Below are positions 27,660 to 36,284 of a DNA stretch of 64,000 bases, in pieces. The DNA lies in assembly GCA_003158855.1 (NCBI GenBank), contig PMLJ01000048.1:101835-165834 (forward strand), in the 5' to 3' direction. This DNA is from Acidimicrobiaceae bacterium. GTDB taxonomy: Bacteria; Actinomycetota; Acidimicrobiia; Acidimicrobiales; RAAP-2. A model generated the notes under the pieces. That model did not search any database, was not told the origin of the DNA, and saw nothing but the letters and a program-made list of their open reading frames with translations. The translations under genes and the position numbers were made by a program. Each line of letters opens with the position of its first letter. Positions within the stretch are counted from its first letter, which is position 1.

Positions 27660-28772
27660 TTAAAGCAGTCTGAGTTCCTGACGATAGACGCGCGCCGGGC
27701 CCTGGGACGCCACATTCTTCGCCAACGCCTCAAACGCCTTCGCCACGTCGCTCTCGGGCGCCGCCACCACCACGGGCTCACCGCTGTCGCCGCCGATGCG
27801 CAGTTGCGTCTCGAGGGGAATCTGTCCGAGCAGCGCCACGCCCAGGTCCTTGGCCAGCTTCTCGCCGCCACCGGAACCGAAGATCTCGTAGCGCTGGCCG
27901 TCGTCGCCGGTGAACCAGCTCATGTTCTCGATGACGCCGCGAACGGCGAGCTTCAACTTGCGCGCGGCGTAGGCCGAGCGCTGGGCGACGCGCTGGGCCG
28001 CGGCCTGCGGGGTCGTCACCACGTACATCTCTATCCGCGGCAGCACCTCGGAAAGGGTGAGCGCGACGTCGCCGGTGCCCGGCGGCATGTCGATGAGCAG
28101 GAAGTCGGGCTCGTCCCACCACGCCTCGGTCACGAGCTGCTCGATGGCCTTGTGCAGCATTGGTCCGCGCCAGATGACCGGCTGTTCGTCGGGCACGAAG
28201 TAGCCCATCGAGACGCAGCGCACCCCGTGCGCCAGCGTCGGGATGACCGTGTCACCGAGCACGATGGGGTCGTTCACCGCGCCGAGCATCTTGGGCAGCG
28301 AGAACCCGTAGACGTCGGCGTCGAGCACGCCGACCTGGTAGCCGGCCCGGGCGAGGGAGATCGCGAGATTGACCGTCACCGACGACTTCCCGACGCCGCC
28401 CTTGCCCGAGGAGATCCCGAGGATCCGGGTCTTCGAAAGCTTGTCCATGAAACGCGGCTGGGGGTCGCCGTGGTCGTGCTGACCGGGGCCCTTCTCGCCC
28501 GCCATAGCCCCGCGAAGAAAGTTGCGCAGTCCGAGTCGCTCATCGTCGTTCATCGCTCGCACCACCACACTGGCCCCGGGAGCCTTCTCGCCGATGGCCG
28601 CCTCGAGCACGGCCAAATTCGGCCAGCCGGTGACCGGAAGGACAAGCTCGACGCGCACCGAGCCGTTCACCTCGCCAATGGCGCCGAGGAAGCCCAGCTC
28701 GCCCAGGGTGCGTATTAACTGCGGTTCGACGATGCTTTCGAGTTCACTGCGGAGTTGGGGTTCAGTCGTCAC
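27660..28772 (-). CDS. mrp: Mrp/ApbC-type iron-sulfur cluster carrier ATPase
   Basis: A 370-residue Mrp/NBP35 family protein with an N-terminal MIP18 (DUF59) domain (residues about 1-85) and a SIMIBI ATPase domain. The deviant Walker A is SSGKGGVGKSSVTVNLA, followed by DADVYGFSLP and LIDMPPGTGDVALTL. The family binds and delivers Fe-S clusters to apoproteins. GTG at 28772 is chosen because GAAGGAAG lies just upstream and it gives the standard N-terminus. It is divergent (68 bp) from a Cys-containing HTH regulator. Confidence 0.92.
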   Translation of the reverse strand: MTTEPQLRSELESIVEPQLIRTLGELGFLGAIGEVNGSVRVELVLPVTGWPNLAVLEAAIGEKAPGASVVVRAMNDDERLGLRNFLRGAMAGEKGPGQHDHGDPQPRFMDKLSKTRILGISSGKGGVGKSSVTVNLAISLARAGYQVGVLDADVYGFSLPKMLGAVNDPIVLGDTVIPTLAHGVRCVSMGYFVPDEQPVIWRGPMLHKAIEQLVTEAWWDEPDFLLIDMPPGTGDVALTLSEVLPRIEMYVVTTPQAAAQRVAQRSAYAARKLKLAVRGVIENMSWFTGDDGQRYEIFGSGGGEKLAKDLGVALLGQIPLETQLRIGGDSGEPVVVAAPESDVAKAFEALAKNVASQGPARVYRQELRLL

Positions 28773-28840
28773 GGGCTTCCTTCGTTGCGGTGCTTCGAGG
28801 TTACCGGCGCGCCGAGCGCTTTCACTCCTAGACTTTGAGC

Positions 28841-29554
28841 GTGTCAACTACGTCCAACGAGAACGAGCTTGATCCGGCTCTCTTCACCGCGACGGTCACG
28901 AGCCTGACCCACTCCTTTGGCGACAACACCCGACGAAAGATCTACTTCTACCTGCGCGACAACCCCGGGGCCACCGCCACCGAGTTGAGCCGCCACTGCC
29001 AGGTGCACGCCAACGTCGTGCGCCACCACCTCGAGCGACTCACCGAGGGCGGCTACGTCACCTTCGACAACGTGCGAAAGACCACCGTCGGACGGCCCGC
29101 CAAGGGATACCGCGTCGTCGACGAAAGCCTCGTGATGGACGGCTCCATGCGCCGCGACGCACTGCTCGTGGCGTTGCTGGAGATGGCCCTCGAGCGACTG
29201 GGCCCCGAAGCTTCCGAGGCCATGGCGCACGACGTCGGGGTCGAGTACGGACGCACGCTCGGCGCGGCCGTCACCCCCACCGAATCCAACCGCTCGGTGA
29301 AGAACGCCATGACCTCGATCGCCGGGCTGCTCACCGCGCACGGCTTCGCGGCCCGGGCCGAGGAGCGCGACTCGGAACAGTCCGTCGTGTCGGAGAACTG
29401 CCCCTTCGGCTCCGCCGCGACCCATCATCCCGTGCTATGCGCCGTCGACCGCGGTCTGATCGCTGGAATGCTCGAAGGACTCGGCGCGAAGGGCACGACC
29501 GTCACCTTGACGTCGCGGGCCCGCGGCGACGACACCTGTCGGGTCACCGCTTAA
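28841..29554 (+). CDS. HTH regulator with C-terminal cysteines (SufR-like)
   Basis: A 237-residue winged-helix regulator. The N-terminal HTH (residues about 25-90) reads DNPGATATELSRHCQVHANV followed by GRPAKGYRV, like ArsR/SufR-type proteins. The C-terminal half resembles the metal- or cluster-sensing domain of SufR and contains Cys187 and Cys200 (spacing C-x12-C, in ENCPFG and VLCAVD) and Cys233 near the end. SufR binds an Fe-S cluster and represses Fe-S assembly genes. The divergent neighbour mrp is an Fe-S carrier, which makes that a likely target. Start GTG at 28841; TTG two codons earlier is possible. Confidence 0.78.
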   Translation: MSTTSNENELDPALFTATVTSLTHSFGDNTRRKIYFYLRDNPGATATELSRHCQVHANVVRHHLERLTEGGYVTFDNVRKTTVGRPAKGYRVVDESLVMDGSMRRDALLVALLEMALERLGPEASEAMAHDVGVEYGRTLGAAVTPTESNRSVKNAMTSIAGLLTAHGFAARAEERDSEQSVVSENCPFGSAATHHPVLCAVDRGLIAGMLEGLGAKGTTVTLTSRARGDDTCRVTA

Positions 29555-29564
29555 GGGACTCCCG

Positions 29565-30752
29565 ATCAATCGCTGCGCCGGACCAGGTGGCGCGAGCGAC
29601 GCGCGTGACGTCTCGCTCGCAGCCATCGCACGCGAGTGGACAAGACTGGGCTGCATTGGATTCGGCGGTCCACCGGCGCACATTGGCCTGCTTCGACGGC
29701 TCTGCGTCGAGAAGAACCACTGGATCGATGCCGAAGAGTTCGAGCACGCGGTCACGACCACGAACCTGCTGCCCGGACCCGCATCGACCCAGCTCGCGAT
29801 CTACTGCGGGTGGCGCCTGCGAGGAGTGCGCGGAGGGCTCATCGCGGGACTCGGCTTCATCTTGCCCGGTCTCGTCCTCATCCTCGCGCTCTCGGCGCTG
29901 TTCTTGAGCCATCATCCGCCGCTGTGGATGAAGGGAGCCGCCATGGGGGCCGGGGCGGCGATCCCCGCGGTCGCGCTTCGCACCGCCCGACAGCTCTCGG
30001 TTCCGAGCCTGCGCCGGGTTCACCGCCAACGAATCGCCACCGTTCGCTGGGTGCTCTACGCGGTGGCGGGCGGGTTCGCCGCGGCGCTGTTCGCCCCCTT
30101 CATGGTGCTGGTCATCCTCGCGACCGGCTTCGTCGAGGCTTCGATCAGCTTGAGACACGACTCCTCTGGGAGGACGTTGGGCTTCGCCGGGCCTTCGCCG
30201 ATCGCGCACGTCGGGGCGATCGGCGGCCTCGGGGGACTCGCGTGGGTGGCCTTCAAGGTGGGCGCCCTCTCCTACGGCGGAGGCTTCGTCATCGTCCCCC
30301 TGATGCAGCACGACGTCGTGACGACCTACCACTGGATGACCGGGGCGCAGTTCTTGAACGCGGTGGTGCTCGGACAGGTCACCCCCGGTCCGGTGGTGCT
30401 GACGGTCTCGGCGGTGGGCTACGCCGCGAAGGGCATCGTCGGAGGACTGCTCGGTGCGGCGGTCGCCTTCTCGCCGTCGTTCCTCTTCGTCCTCGCCGGG
30501 GCGCCGAGGTTCGAGAGGATTCGCGCCAACGCGAAGGCGACCGCCTTCCTCGCCGGGGCCGGACCGTGCGTGATCGGAGCGATCGCGGGATCGGCCATCC
30601 CGCTGGGTCTGCTGCTTCAGCGGTTCTGGCAGGTTCCAGTGCTCGCAGCCGCTATGATCTGGCTCTTCGTGGTTCGAAGAAGCGCCCTCGGCGCGTTGCT
30701 CTTGAGCGCGGCGGCGGGCGTCGTCATCGTGCTCGCCAGGATGCACGCCTAG
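29565..30752 (+). CDS. chrA: Chromate transporter (CHR family), start codon non-canonical
   Basis: A two-domain CHR-family transporter of about 395 residues. First-half signature: GCIGFGGPPAHIGLLRR and LLPGPASTQLAIYCGWRLRG; second-half repeat: FKVGALSYGGGFVIVPLMQ and LGQVTPGPVVLTVSAVGY. The family exports chromate by proton antiport, though other substrates are likely in many hosts. Between the in-frame TGA near 29508 and the conserved core there is no ATG, GTG or TTG. ATC at 29565 has AAGGGA 6 nt upstream and gives normal length, so I used it provisionally; a base error or a recent start-codon loss is the alternative. It starts 10 nt after the upstream regulator and shares CTAG with ccmI. 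Confidence 0.75.
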   Translation: MNRCAGPGGASDARDVSLAAIAREWTRLGCIGFGGPPAHIGLLRRLCVEKNHWIDAEEFEHAVTTTNLLPGPASTQLAIYCGWRLRGVRGGLIAGLGFILPGLVLILALSALFLSHHPPLWMKGAAMGAGAAIPAVALRTARQLSVPSLRRVHRQRIATVRWVLYAVAGGFAAALFAPFMVLVILATGFVEASISLRHDSSGRTLGFAGPSPIAHVGAIGGLGGLAWVAFKVGALSYGGGFVIVPLMQHDVVTTYHWMTGAQFLNAVVLGQVTPGPVVLTVSAVGYAAKGIVGGLLGAAVAFSPSFLFVLAGAPRFERIRANAKATAFLAGAGPCVIGAIAGSAIPLGLLLQRFWQVPVLAAAMIWLFVVRRSALGALLLSAAAGVVIVLARMHA

Positions 30753-31477
30753 GAAGTCGCCAGGCCCAGTCTCGCGAGGAACGGCCGCGCGATGGCCAGT
30801 TGACCCTTGGACGGCTTGAGCGACAAGAACACCCTGAACTGGGCCCTCGCGAGCGCCTGATTGCCCGGTGTCGAGTCGGCGACGATGGCGTAGTAGAGCC
30901 TCGGCGCGGCCTGGCGCGGCGCCAGCGCGATGGCTTTGCGCAGGTCGCTGACGCCGACCCGCATGATCTTCAGGTCCTGATCCGAGCTTCCCGCGGAGAA
31001 GTCCAGCCAGCCCACCTGGGTGAGCGCCGCCACGTTCTTCTCGTCGAGCACGAGCACGTCCTGATAGGCGGCGAGGGCCGCCACGACGTTGCCGTTGGCG
31101 ACGTCGGCCTCGGCCTCGGTGAGGAACTGCTGGATCTTCTGGGCCTTGCTGAGCGCGATCGAGCCGGTGATCGAATTGCCGGCCTGGCGCGGCGCCAGCG
31201 CGGACCACAGGACGACGCCCAGCGCCACCGCCAGGCACGTCAGCCCGACGACGAGATACCGGGTACGCCGCACGCGCGGGGCCAGCGGCGTGGTGACTTG
31301 CTCGCCCAGCTCTCGAAGGGCGTCCCTCGCGCGAGCGATCGCCTCGGACTCGCGGGCCGCAATGGCGACGTACTCCGGTTCGGAGAGCTCGCCGGCGTCC
31401 TTCTCACGCGAGGCGTCGCTGAGCGACGCCTCGCGCAGTTCGATCTCGTCGAGCAGCTGGCGCTCGGCGCGGCTCAC
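30749..31477 (-). CDS. ccmI: CcmI-like cytochrome c biogenesis TPR protein
   Basis: A 242-residue last gene of the ccm operon. The N-terminus has a coiled-coil-like stretch (LLDEIELREASLSDASREKD), then one membrane helix around 75-95 (YLVVGLTCLAVALGVVLW) and a periplasmic TPR region (AEADVANGNVVAALAAYQDV, DLRKAIALAP). CcmI binds apocytochrome c and presents it to CcmF/H. The protein is shorter than proteobacterial CcmI. GTG at 31477 overlaps the ccmH stop (GTGA), and its stop shares CTAG with chrA. Confidence 0.8.
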   Translation of the reverse strand: MSRAERQLLDEIELREASLSDASREKDAGELSEPEYVAIAARESEAIARARDALRELGEQVTTPLAPRVRRTRYLVVGLTCLAVALGVVLWSALAPRQAGNSITGSIALSKAQKIQQFLTEAEADVANGNVVAALAAYQDVLVLDEKNVAALTQVGWLDFSAGSSDQDLKIMRVGVSDLRKAIALAPRQAAPRLYYAIVADSTPGNQALARAQFRVFLSLKPSKGQLAIARPFLARLGLATS

Positions 31478-31860
31478 CGGCGCCTCCTCACGAGACGAAC
31501 GCCGATCGCGACGATGGCCACGAGCACCGCCAAGGGGCCCGCCCACAGCAGCGAACCGATCCCCGACGTCGAGGGGCTCAGCAGTATCGAAGGGCCGTAG
31601 GCGTCCTCCAACGAGGTGAGGATCTGATTGTCGGACTTGCCTTCTCGCACCTTGGCCGTGATCTCGTTGCGCACCGCCACCGCGGAGGTCGCGTTGCTCG
31701 CCGCGACCGAGATGTCCTCGCACGCGGGGCACTTCACGAGCGACTCGAGGCGCGCAATGCGCGACGTCTGGGTCGGGGTGCTCGGCGCGGTGGCGAGGGC
31801 GAGCGCCAGCACCGCGAGCAGCGCCACGCACCAGAGCCGGAACGAACGAAGGACCCTCAC
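31474..31860 (-). CDS. ccmH: CcmH, cytochrome c maturation thiol-reductase subunit
   Basis: A 128-residue protein with an N-terminal signal-anchor, the CcmH/NrfF signature LVKCPACEDIS (Cys44 and Cys47), and a C-terminal membrane helix (LLWAGPLAVLVAIVAIGVRL). It reduces the haem-binding cysteines of apocytochrome c outside the membrane. The start, GTG at 31860, overlaps the end of ccmG by 4 nt and the stop overlaps ccmI by 4 nt. The length matches the short single-domain CcmH. Confidence 0.93.
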   Translation of the reverse strand: MRVLRSFRLWCVALLAVLALALATAPSTPTQTSRIARLESLVKCPACEDISVAASNATSAVAVRNEITAKVREGKSDNQILTSLEDAYGPSILLSPSTSGIGSLLWAGPLAVLVAIVAIGVRLVRRRR

Positions 31861-32387
31861 CCCCGCACCCGCTTCACGGCGTCGGTGAGCTGGGCGACAC
31901 TGGCGGCGCCGAGCAGCGTGGCGTCGACCTTCCCCTTCGCGTCGATGACGAACGTCGTCGGCGGCGAGGTGACCCCGTAGTCGTTGGCGATGGCCCCGCC
32001 GGGGTCGACGATCGACGGGTAGAGCGATCCGTAGTGCTTCGCGAACGCCTCGGCCGCCGACACGGGGTCGTTGAAGACCACGCCGATGACCTCGACGTTG
32101 CTGTGTCGCTCGCGCCACGCGAACGTCGAGAGGTTCGGCGCTTCGACGACGCACGGCTCGCACCACGACGCCCAGAAGTTCACGACGACGATGTGGCCAC
32201 GTTCCTTCTTCAGCGAGAAACTTCCTCCCCCAAGCTCGTGGCCCGCGAACGTCGGGGCCGCCCTTCCGAGCAGCGGGCTCTGCGCGAACGTCGCGTCGGT
32301 GACCGGCTGGCGTGTTGCGAGGAAGATCGAGAAGACAACGATGACCACGAGCGCCGCCAGCGAGGAGATCATGATCGTGCGCTTCAC
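31857..32387 (-). CDS. ccmG: CcmG/DsbE/TlpA-type thioredoxin-like protein
   Basis: A 176-residue membrane-anchored thioredoxin-fold protein. The signal anchor covers residues about 6-24, and the active site is NFWASWCEPC with Cys76 and Cys79. The cis-Pro loop is SPPTTFVIDAKG. It passes reductant to CcmH for haem attachment to apocytochrome c. The start GTG at 32387 overlaps the ccmF stop by 4 nt. It is in the expected place between ccmF and ccmH. Confidence 0.93.
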   Translation of the reverse strand: MKRTIMISSLAALVVIVVFSIFLATRQPVTDATFAQSPLLGRAAPTFAGHELGGGSFSLKKERGHIVVVNFWASWCEPCVVEAPNLSTFAWRERHSNVEVIGVVFNDPVSAAEAFAKHYGSLYPSIVDPGGAIANDYGVTSPPTTFVIDAKGKVDATLLGAASVAQLTDAVKRVRG

Positions 32388-34342
32388 GCCGACGCCTCGT
32401 CGTTGTGGCGCCGGCGCATGAACGACACGGCGCTACCGAACCCGACGATGAGCCCGCCGATCCAGAGCCACGCGAGCAGCGGCTCTACCGTGACCCCGAG
32501 CACCACCTGGCGCGGCGACAGATTGCTCTGGACCTGGGCGCCGGACGCGGCGCCGCTGGCCCCGTCGGCGTCGAAGGTGACGTAGACGTCGCGCAGGAGG
32601 TTGGAGTCAATGGCGGGGGTACCGACGGTGCTGGAGCGGCCGTTGTAGGTGGTGACGGCCGGAAGCAGGGCGTGGCCGTCCACCTTCACCTCGAGCTGCA
32701 GCGACGACTCGAGCGGGTCCTTCACCTCGTTGAAGTGCGAGAACGACACGTACTGGCCGTCGACGACGGTGCTCTGGCCCTCGGCGAGGGTGACCTCGGA
32801 CCTCGTCGTATAGGACGTGGAGACGACGATGCCGACGGCGAGGATGACGATGCCGAGGTGCACGATCATGCCCCCGGTGCTCGGGGCTCGAAGCGCGCTC
32901 AGGTACGAACCGCGCCGCTTCGCGGCCAGCAGCGCCCCTCGAAGCGTCCGCAGCGCCGCACCGGCGGCGCAGGTCGCGAGGAACGCGGCGCCGAGCACGG
33001 CGAGGTGACGCACGCCGAAGGCCACGAGCGCGGCGACGAGCGCGAGCGACGACCACGCGCTGAACCGCAACCGGCTCCAGAGCACGTTGCGGTCGAGCGT
33101 TCGCCAGCTGACCAGCGGGGCTATCGCCATCAGCGCCAGCAGCACGACGCTGAGCGGCACCGCGATCGTGGCGAAGTAGGGCGTCCCGACCGTGACCTGC
33201 GTGCCGTTCACCGCCTCGTAGAGCAGCGGGAACACCGTGCCGAGCAGCACCACGATGGCGAAGCCCACGAACAGGATGTTGTTCGCGACGAAGAGCCCCT
33301 CGCGCGAGAGCGGATGGTCGACGCCGACCGGCGATCGAAGCGAGTCGCCGCGCCACGCGAGCAGCGCCACCCCGAGGGCCACGGTGAAGAAGAAGAGTCC
33401 GATGAGGAGGGGTCCGAGCGTGCTCGAGGAGAACGAGTGCACGCTCTGGAGCACCCCCGAGCGCGTGAAGAACGTCCCGAGCACCGTGAGCGCGAAGGTC
33501 GCGATCGCGAGCGAGAGATTCCACACCCGAAACAGCCCACGACGGTCCTGGACGATGACCGAGTGGATGTACGCCGTCGCCGTCAACCAGGGCAGCAGCG
33601 CCGCGTTCTCGACGGGGTCCCAGCCCCAGAAGCCGCCCCAGCCGAGCACCTGGTAGCTCCACCACGCGCCGAGGATGATCCCGACCGAGAGCGCTCCCCA
33701 GGCCAGCACCGTCCAGCGCCGCTGCTCGAGGGGCCAGCGATCCTGTACGCGCCCGGTGATCAGCATGGCGATCGCAAAGGCGAAGGGCACCGTGAAGCCG
33801 ACGAAACCCGCGTACAGCAGCGGCGGGTGAACCGCGACCAGCGGATTATCCTGCAGCAGGGCGTTGGGGCCCGCCCCCTGGAGGACCCGCGCCGGGTTGT
33901 GGAGGAACGGGTCCGCGGGGCCCATCATCAAGAACGTGAAGAACGCCCCGATGGAGAACAGCACCGCCGTGGCCCAGCCCACGACCTCGTCGGACGACGA
34001 CGCGCGGTAGTAGGAGATGACGCCCACCGTCAGGGCCGCGAGCAGCAGCGCCCACAGGAGCAACGAGCCCTCGAGCGCCGACCACATCCCGGTGATCGAG
34101 TACAAGAGCGGCGTGAAGGTGGCGTTGTTCTGCGCGACGTACGCGAGCGAGAAGTCATGCGTCACGAGCGCGTACTGCATCACCCCGATGGCTCCCGCGA
34201 TCCCGAGCAGCGCGAGCACGGCCCACCGCAGGGCCCTCGCGGGCCTCTTCGATCGCAGCGCCGCCAGCTGGCTGACGAGGCCCCCGACGGCGCCGAGGAA
34301 CGCCACGTAGAGCGCGATGCGACCGAGCCACGTCAGGGTCAT
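32384..34342 (-). CDS. ccmF: CcmF, cytochrome c haem lyase subunit
   Basis: A 652-residue polytopic membrane protein with about 14-15 helices. The WWD-type haem-binding motif is WGGFWGWDPVENAALLPWL; the conserved segments NNATFTPLLYSITGMWSALEG (split: FTPLLYSITGMWSALEGS), NPLVAVHPPLLYAGFVGF and VFFTRSGVLQSVHSF are present. CcmF transfers haem from holo-CcmE to the apocytochrome. It is translationally coupled to both neighbours by 4-nt overlaps. Confidence 0.96.
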   Translation of the reverse strand: MTLTWLGRIALYVAFLGAVGGLVSQLAALRSKRPARALRWAVLALLGIAGAIGVMQYALVTHDFSLAYVAQNNATFTPLLYSITGMWSALEGSLLLWALLLAALTVGVISYYRASSSDEVVGWATAVLFSIGAFFTFLMMGPADPFLHNPARVLQGAGPNALLQDNPLVAVHPPLLYAGFVGFTVPFAFAIAMLITGRVQDRWPLEQRRWTVLAWGALSVGIILGAWWSYQVLGWGGFWGWDPVENAALLPWLTATAYIHSVIVQDRRGLFRVWNLSLAIATFALTVLGTFFTRSGVLQSVHSFSSSTLGPLLIGLFFFTVALGVALLAWRGDSLRSPVGVDHPLSREGLFVANNILFVGFAIVVLLGTVFPLLYEAVNGTQVTVGTPYFATIAVPLSVVLLALMAIAPLVSWRTLDRNVLWSRLRFSAWSSLALVAALVAFGVRHLAVLGAAFLATCAAGAALRTLRGALLAAKRRGSYLSALRAPSTGGMIVHLGIVILAVGIVVSTSYTTRSEVTLAEGQSTVVDGQYVSFSHFNEVKDPLESSLQLEVKVDGHALLPAVTTYNGRSSTVGTPAIDSNLLRDVYVTFDADGASGAASGAQVQSNLSPRQVVLGVTVEPLLAWLWIGGLIVGFGSAVSFMRRRHNDEASA

Positions 34343-34824
34343 CGCGTGGATCCGTTCGGCGCCTTCACCCGTTTCGGATGCGCCGCGATGTACGAAGACG
34401 AGTGCTTCACCATGATCTGGGTGCCGTCGAAGTCGAACGACGTCGCCGACGTGAAGTGGCCCACGACCACGACCGGGATGTTCGCCTGGAAGAGTTGGGG
34501 CGGCGAGCCGTGTGCGGCGACGTGGACCGCTTCGTTCTTCGGTCCCGTCAAGGTGAACGTGGCGCCGCTGCTCGTGCGCTGAATGGAGCCGGGCTTTACG
34601 ACGCCTTCGAGGCGGATGACCTTCGTGCCGACGCTGGCCCTGGTCGCGAAGACCTGGTTCACGGTCTCGAAGTAGTTGAGCGAGTGCAGGAGGCCCTGGC
34701 TCAGGAGGGCCAGGATCGCGAGCACCAGGACGATCAGCACGCCGATCGAGCGCCGGCGGCTGCGGCTCCTGGTCTTGGGAGGTGCTACGGGTGTCAGGTC
34801 GGCCAAGGCGCTAGTCGTGTCCAC
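34339..34824 (-). CDS. ccmE: CcmE, periplasmic haem chaperone
   Basis: A 161-residue protein with a basic cytosolic N-terminus, one membrane helix (residues about 26-44) and an OB-fold domain. The covalent haem-binding histidine appears to be His141 in MVKHSSSYIAAHP, with Tyr145 four residues on as in the HxxxY motif. It is therefore the classical His-type CcmE and not the Cys-type variant found in archaea and some Gram-positives. The first 14 nt overlap ccmD, and the stop overlaps ccmF by ATGA. Start GTG at 34824. Confidence 0.92.
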   Translation of the reverse strand: MDTTSALADLTPVAPPKTRSRSRRRSIGVLIVLVLAILALLSQGLLHSLNYFETVNQVFATRASVGTKVIRLEGVVKPGSIQRTSSGATFTLTGPKNEAVHVAAHGSPPQLFQANIPVVVVGHFTSATSFDFDGTQIMVKHSSSYIAAHPKRVKAPNGSTR

Positions 34825-34906
34825 GACGTCCTCGCCACCAGATCGACAGCGCGTAGAGCGCCAGCCCCCCGAAGGCGAACGCGTACCCCGCAGTGACGTA
34901 GCCCAT
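34811..34906 (-). CDS. ccmD: CcmD-like small membrane protein
   Basis: A 31-residue single-helix protein (MGYVTAGYAFAFGGLALYAL, then a short Trp/Arg-rich tail ending RRGHD). Its size, hydrophobic helix, cytosolic basic tail and position between ccmC and ccmE match CcmD, which helps release holo-CcmE from CcmABC. ATG at 34906 overlaps the ccmC stop (A of ATGA), and its end overlaps ccmE by 14 nt. Such genes are often missed because of their length. Confidence 0.82.
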   Translation of the reverse strand: MGYVTAGYAFAFGGLALYALSIWWRGRRGHD

Positions 34907-35628
34907 CAGAACGTGCCCTCGCTTCGACGAGACGCCAGTGCCTCGTCGAGCTGCGCCGACGAGGACGCCTCGCGCTTGACCTCGAGCCGGTAACGGGCGC
35001 GCAGAAGCCAGAAGAACAAGAGTGTGAATCCGACGAAGCTGAAGAGCAGCGTCCAGGCCATGCTCCCGTGCACCAGCACGGTGCGCGACGACGTGAAGAC
35101 CGTCGCCCCTTGGTGCAGGGTCTTCCACCACTGCACGGAGAAGTGGATGATCGGCACGTTGATCGCCGAGAGGATCGCGAAGACCGCGCTGCGGCGCGCG
35201 CGAAGCGCGGGATCCTCGTTGGCGCGACGCAGCGCCAGGTACCCGAGCGCCAGCACCCCGAGGATCGCCGTCGAGGTGAGCCGCGCGTCCCAGGCCCACC
35301 ACACGCCCCAGGTGGGGCGGCCCCAGATCGAACCGGTGATGAGGGTGAGCACGATGAACACGACGCTCACCTCCATGGCGCAGTACGCGATGCGGTCCAT
35401 GACGTAGGACCTCGTGCGCCTCCAGAGGTAGAGCGCGCTCGCGATCGTGGCGGTGCCGAAGGAGACGTAGAGCGCCACCCAGGCGATCGCCGGGTGCACG
35501 TAGAGCAGTCGCACCAGGTCTCCCTGCACCCGGTCCGGCGGCGTCACCCAGAGGCCCAGCCAGAACGTGAGGCCCAGGAGCACGAGCGTGGCCGGTCCGA
35601 GCAGGCGTTGGGAGAGCTGTTTCATCAT
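34906..35628 (-). CDS. ccmC: CcmC, haem delivery protein
   Basis: A 240-residue six-helix membrane protein. The WWD haem-binding motif is WGVWWAWDARLTSTAIL, flanked by conserved histidines (LLYVHPAIAWVALY and INVPIIHFSVQWWKTLHQGA split as NVPIIHFSVQWWKTLHQG). It loads haem onto CcmE. ATG at 35628 was chosen over upstream frames because GGAGG lies 5 nt away and ATGATGA overlaps the ccmB stop. Confidence 0.95.
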   Translation of the reverse strand: MMKQLSQRLLGPATLVLLGLTFWLGLWVTPPDRVQGDLVRLLYVHPAIAWVALYVSFGTATIASALYLWRRTRSYVMDRIAYCAMEVSVVFIVLTLITGSIWGRPTWGVWWAWDARLTSTAILGVLALGYLALRRANEDPALRARRSAVFAILSAINVPIIHFSVQWWKTLHQGATVFTSSRTVLVHGSMAWTLLFSFVGFTLLFFWLLRARYRLEVKREASSSAQLDEALASRRSEGTF

Positions 35629-36284
35629 GATTCCTCCAGAACACCGTAAAGGAGAACTCCGATGGCCAAATACACCACCAGCGCCACCGCAAGGATCACC
35701 CACCACTCCCACAGGGCCCCGCCGTGCAGCGCCGCGCTGAACGAGCGTTCTCCCGCTATCAGCAGCGGGGCGAACGCCGGCAGGGTCAGCACCGGCAGCA
35801 GCGTCGCCGCCCCGTCGCCTCCGGCCGTCAAGGCCCCGTAGAGGGTCCCCGCGGCGGCCATGGCGGCAAGGGTGACCCCGATGCTCGGCAGCGCCACCAA
35901 GGCCCCGTGAAGAGCCGTGTGCAGCACCAGGATCGCTCCCGCGAGCAGCACCAGTCCGGTCGCCCAGAGCTCCACGCAGAGCGCCAAGGACTTGCCGAGG
36001 AACACCCCCGCGGGATCGAGCCCCAGGGTGGCGACGGAGGCCCTGGTGCCCGGCGTGCTCTCGATCGCCTGGGACCGGTTGATCATCAAGAGGGCCACGA
36101 AGAGCGTGACCAGGTAGAAGAGTCCCGGGCCCGCCGACGAGCTGCCCGCGTGGGCCGGCCCGAGCGCCAGCCCGCTCAGGAGCAGGGCCATGACCCCGAA
36201 GGGGACCACCTGCCAGAGCAACACCCTCGAGCGCAGTTCGATGCGCAGGTCCTTCGCGGCGACGAGCAGCGCGGTTCGAATCAT
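35625..36284 (-). CDS. ccmB: CcmB, ABC transporter permease
   Basis: A 219-residue integral membrane protein with six predicted helices. It starts MIRTALLVAAKDLRIELRSR, the conserved CcmB N-terminus, and contains LFYLVTLFVALLMINRSQAI and FLGKSLALCVELW. With CcmA it forms the ATP-driven module that releases holo-CcmE. ATG at 36284 overlaps the ccmA stop by 4 nt, and the end overlaps ccmC. Confidence 0.93.
   Translation of the reverse strand: MIRTALLVAAKDLRIELRSRVLLWQVVPFGVMALLLSGLALGPAHAGSSSAGPGLFYLVTLFVALLMINRSQAIESTPGTRASVATLGLDPAGVFLGKSLALCVELWATGLVLLAGAILVLHTALHGALVALPSIGVTLAAMAAAGTLYGALTAGGDGAATLLPVLTLPAFAPLLIAGERSFSAALHGGALWEWWVILAVALVVYLAIGVLLYGVLEES

Noticed and set aside
29544..31238. 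Minus-strand 564-residue frame across the chromate transporter
   Set aside because: Repetitive Arg/Glu/Gly composition typical of antisense reading in high-GC DNA; the plus-strand CHR motifs are unambiguous.
32405..34582. 725-residue plus-strand frame over ccmF
   Set aside because: It is antisense to ccmF, extremely rich in Arg/Glu/His, with no recognisable domain.
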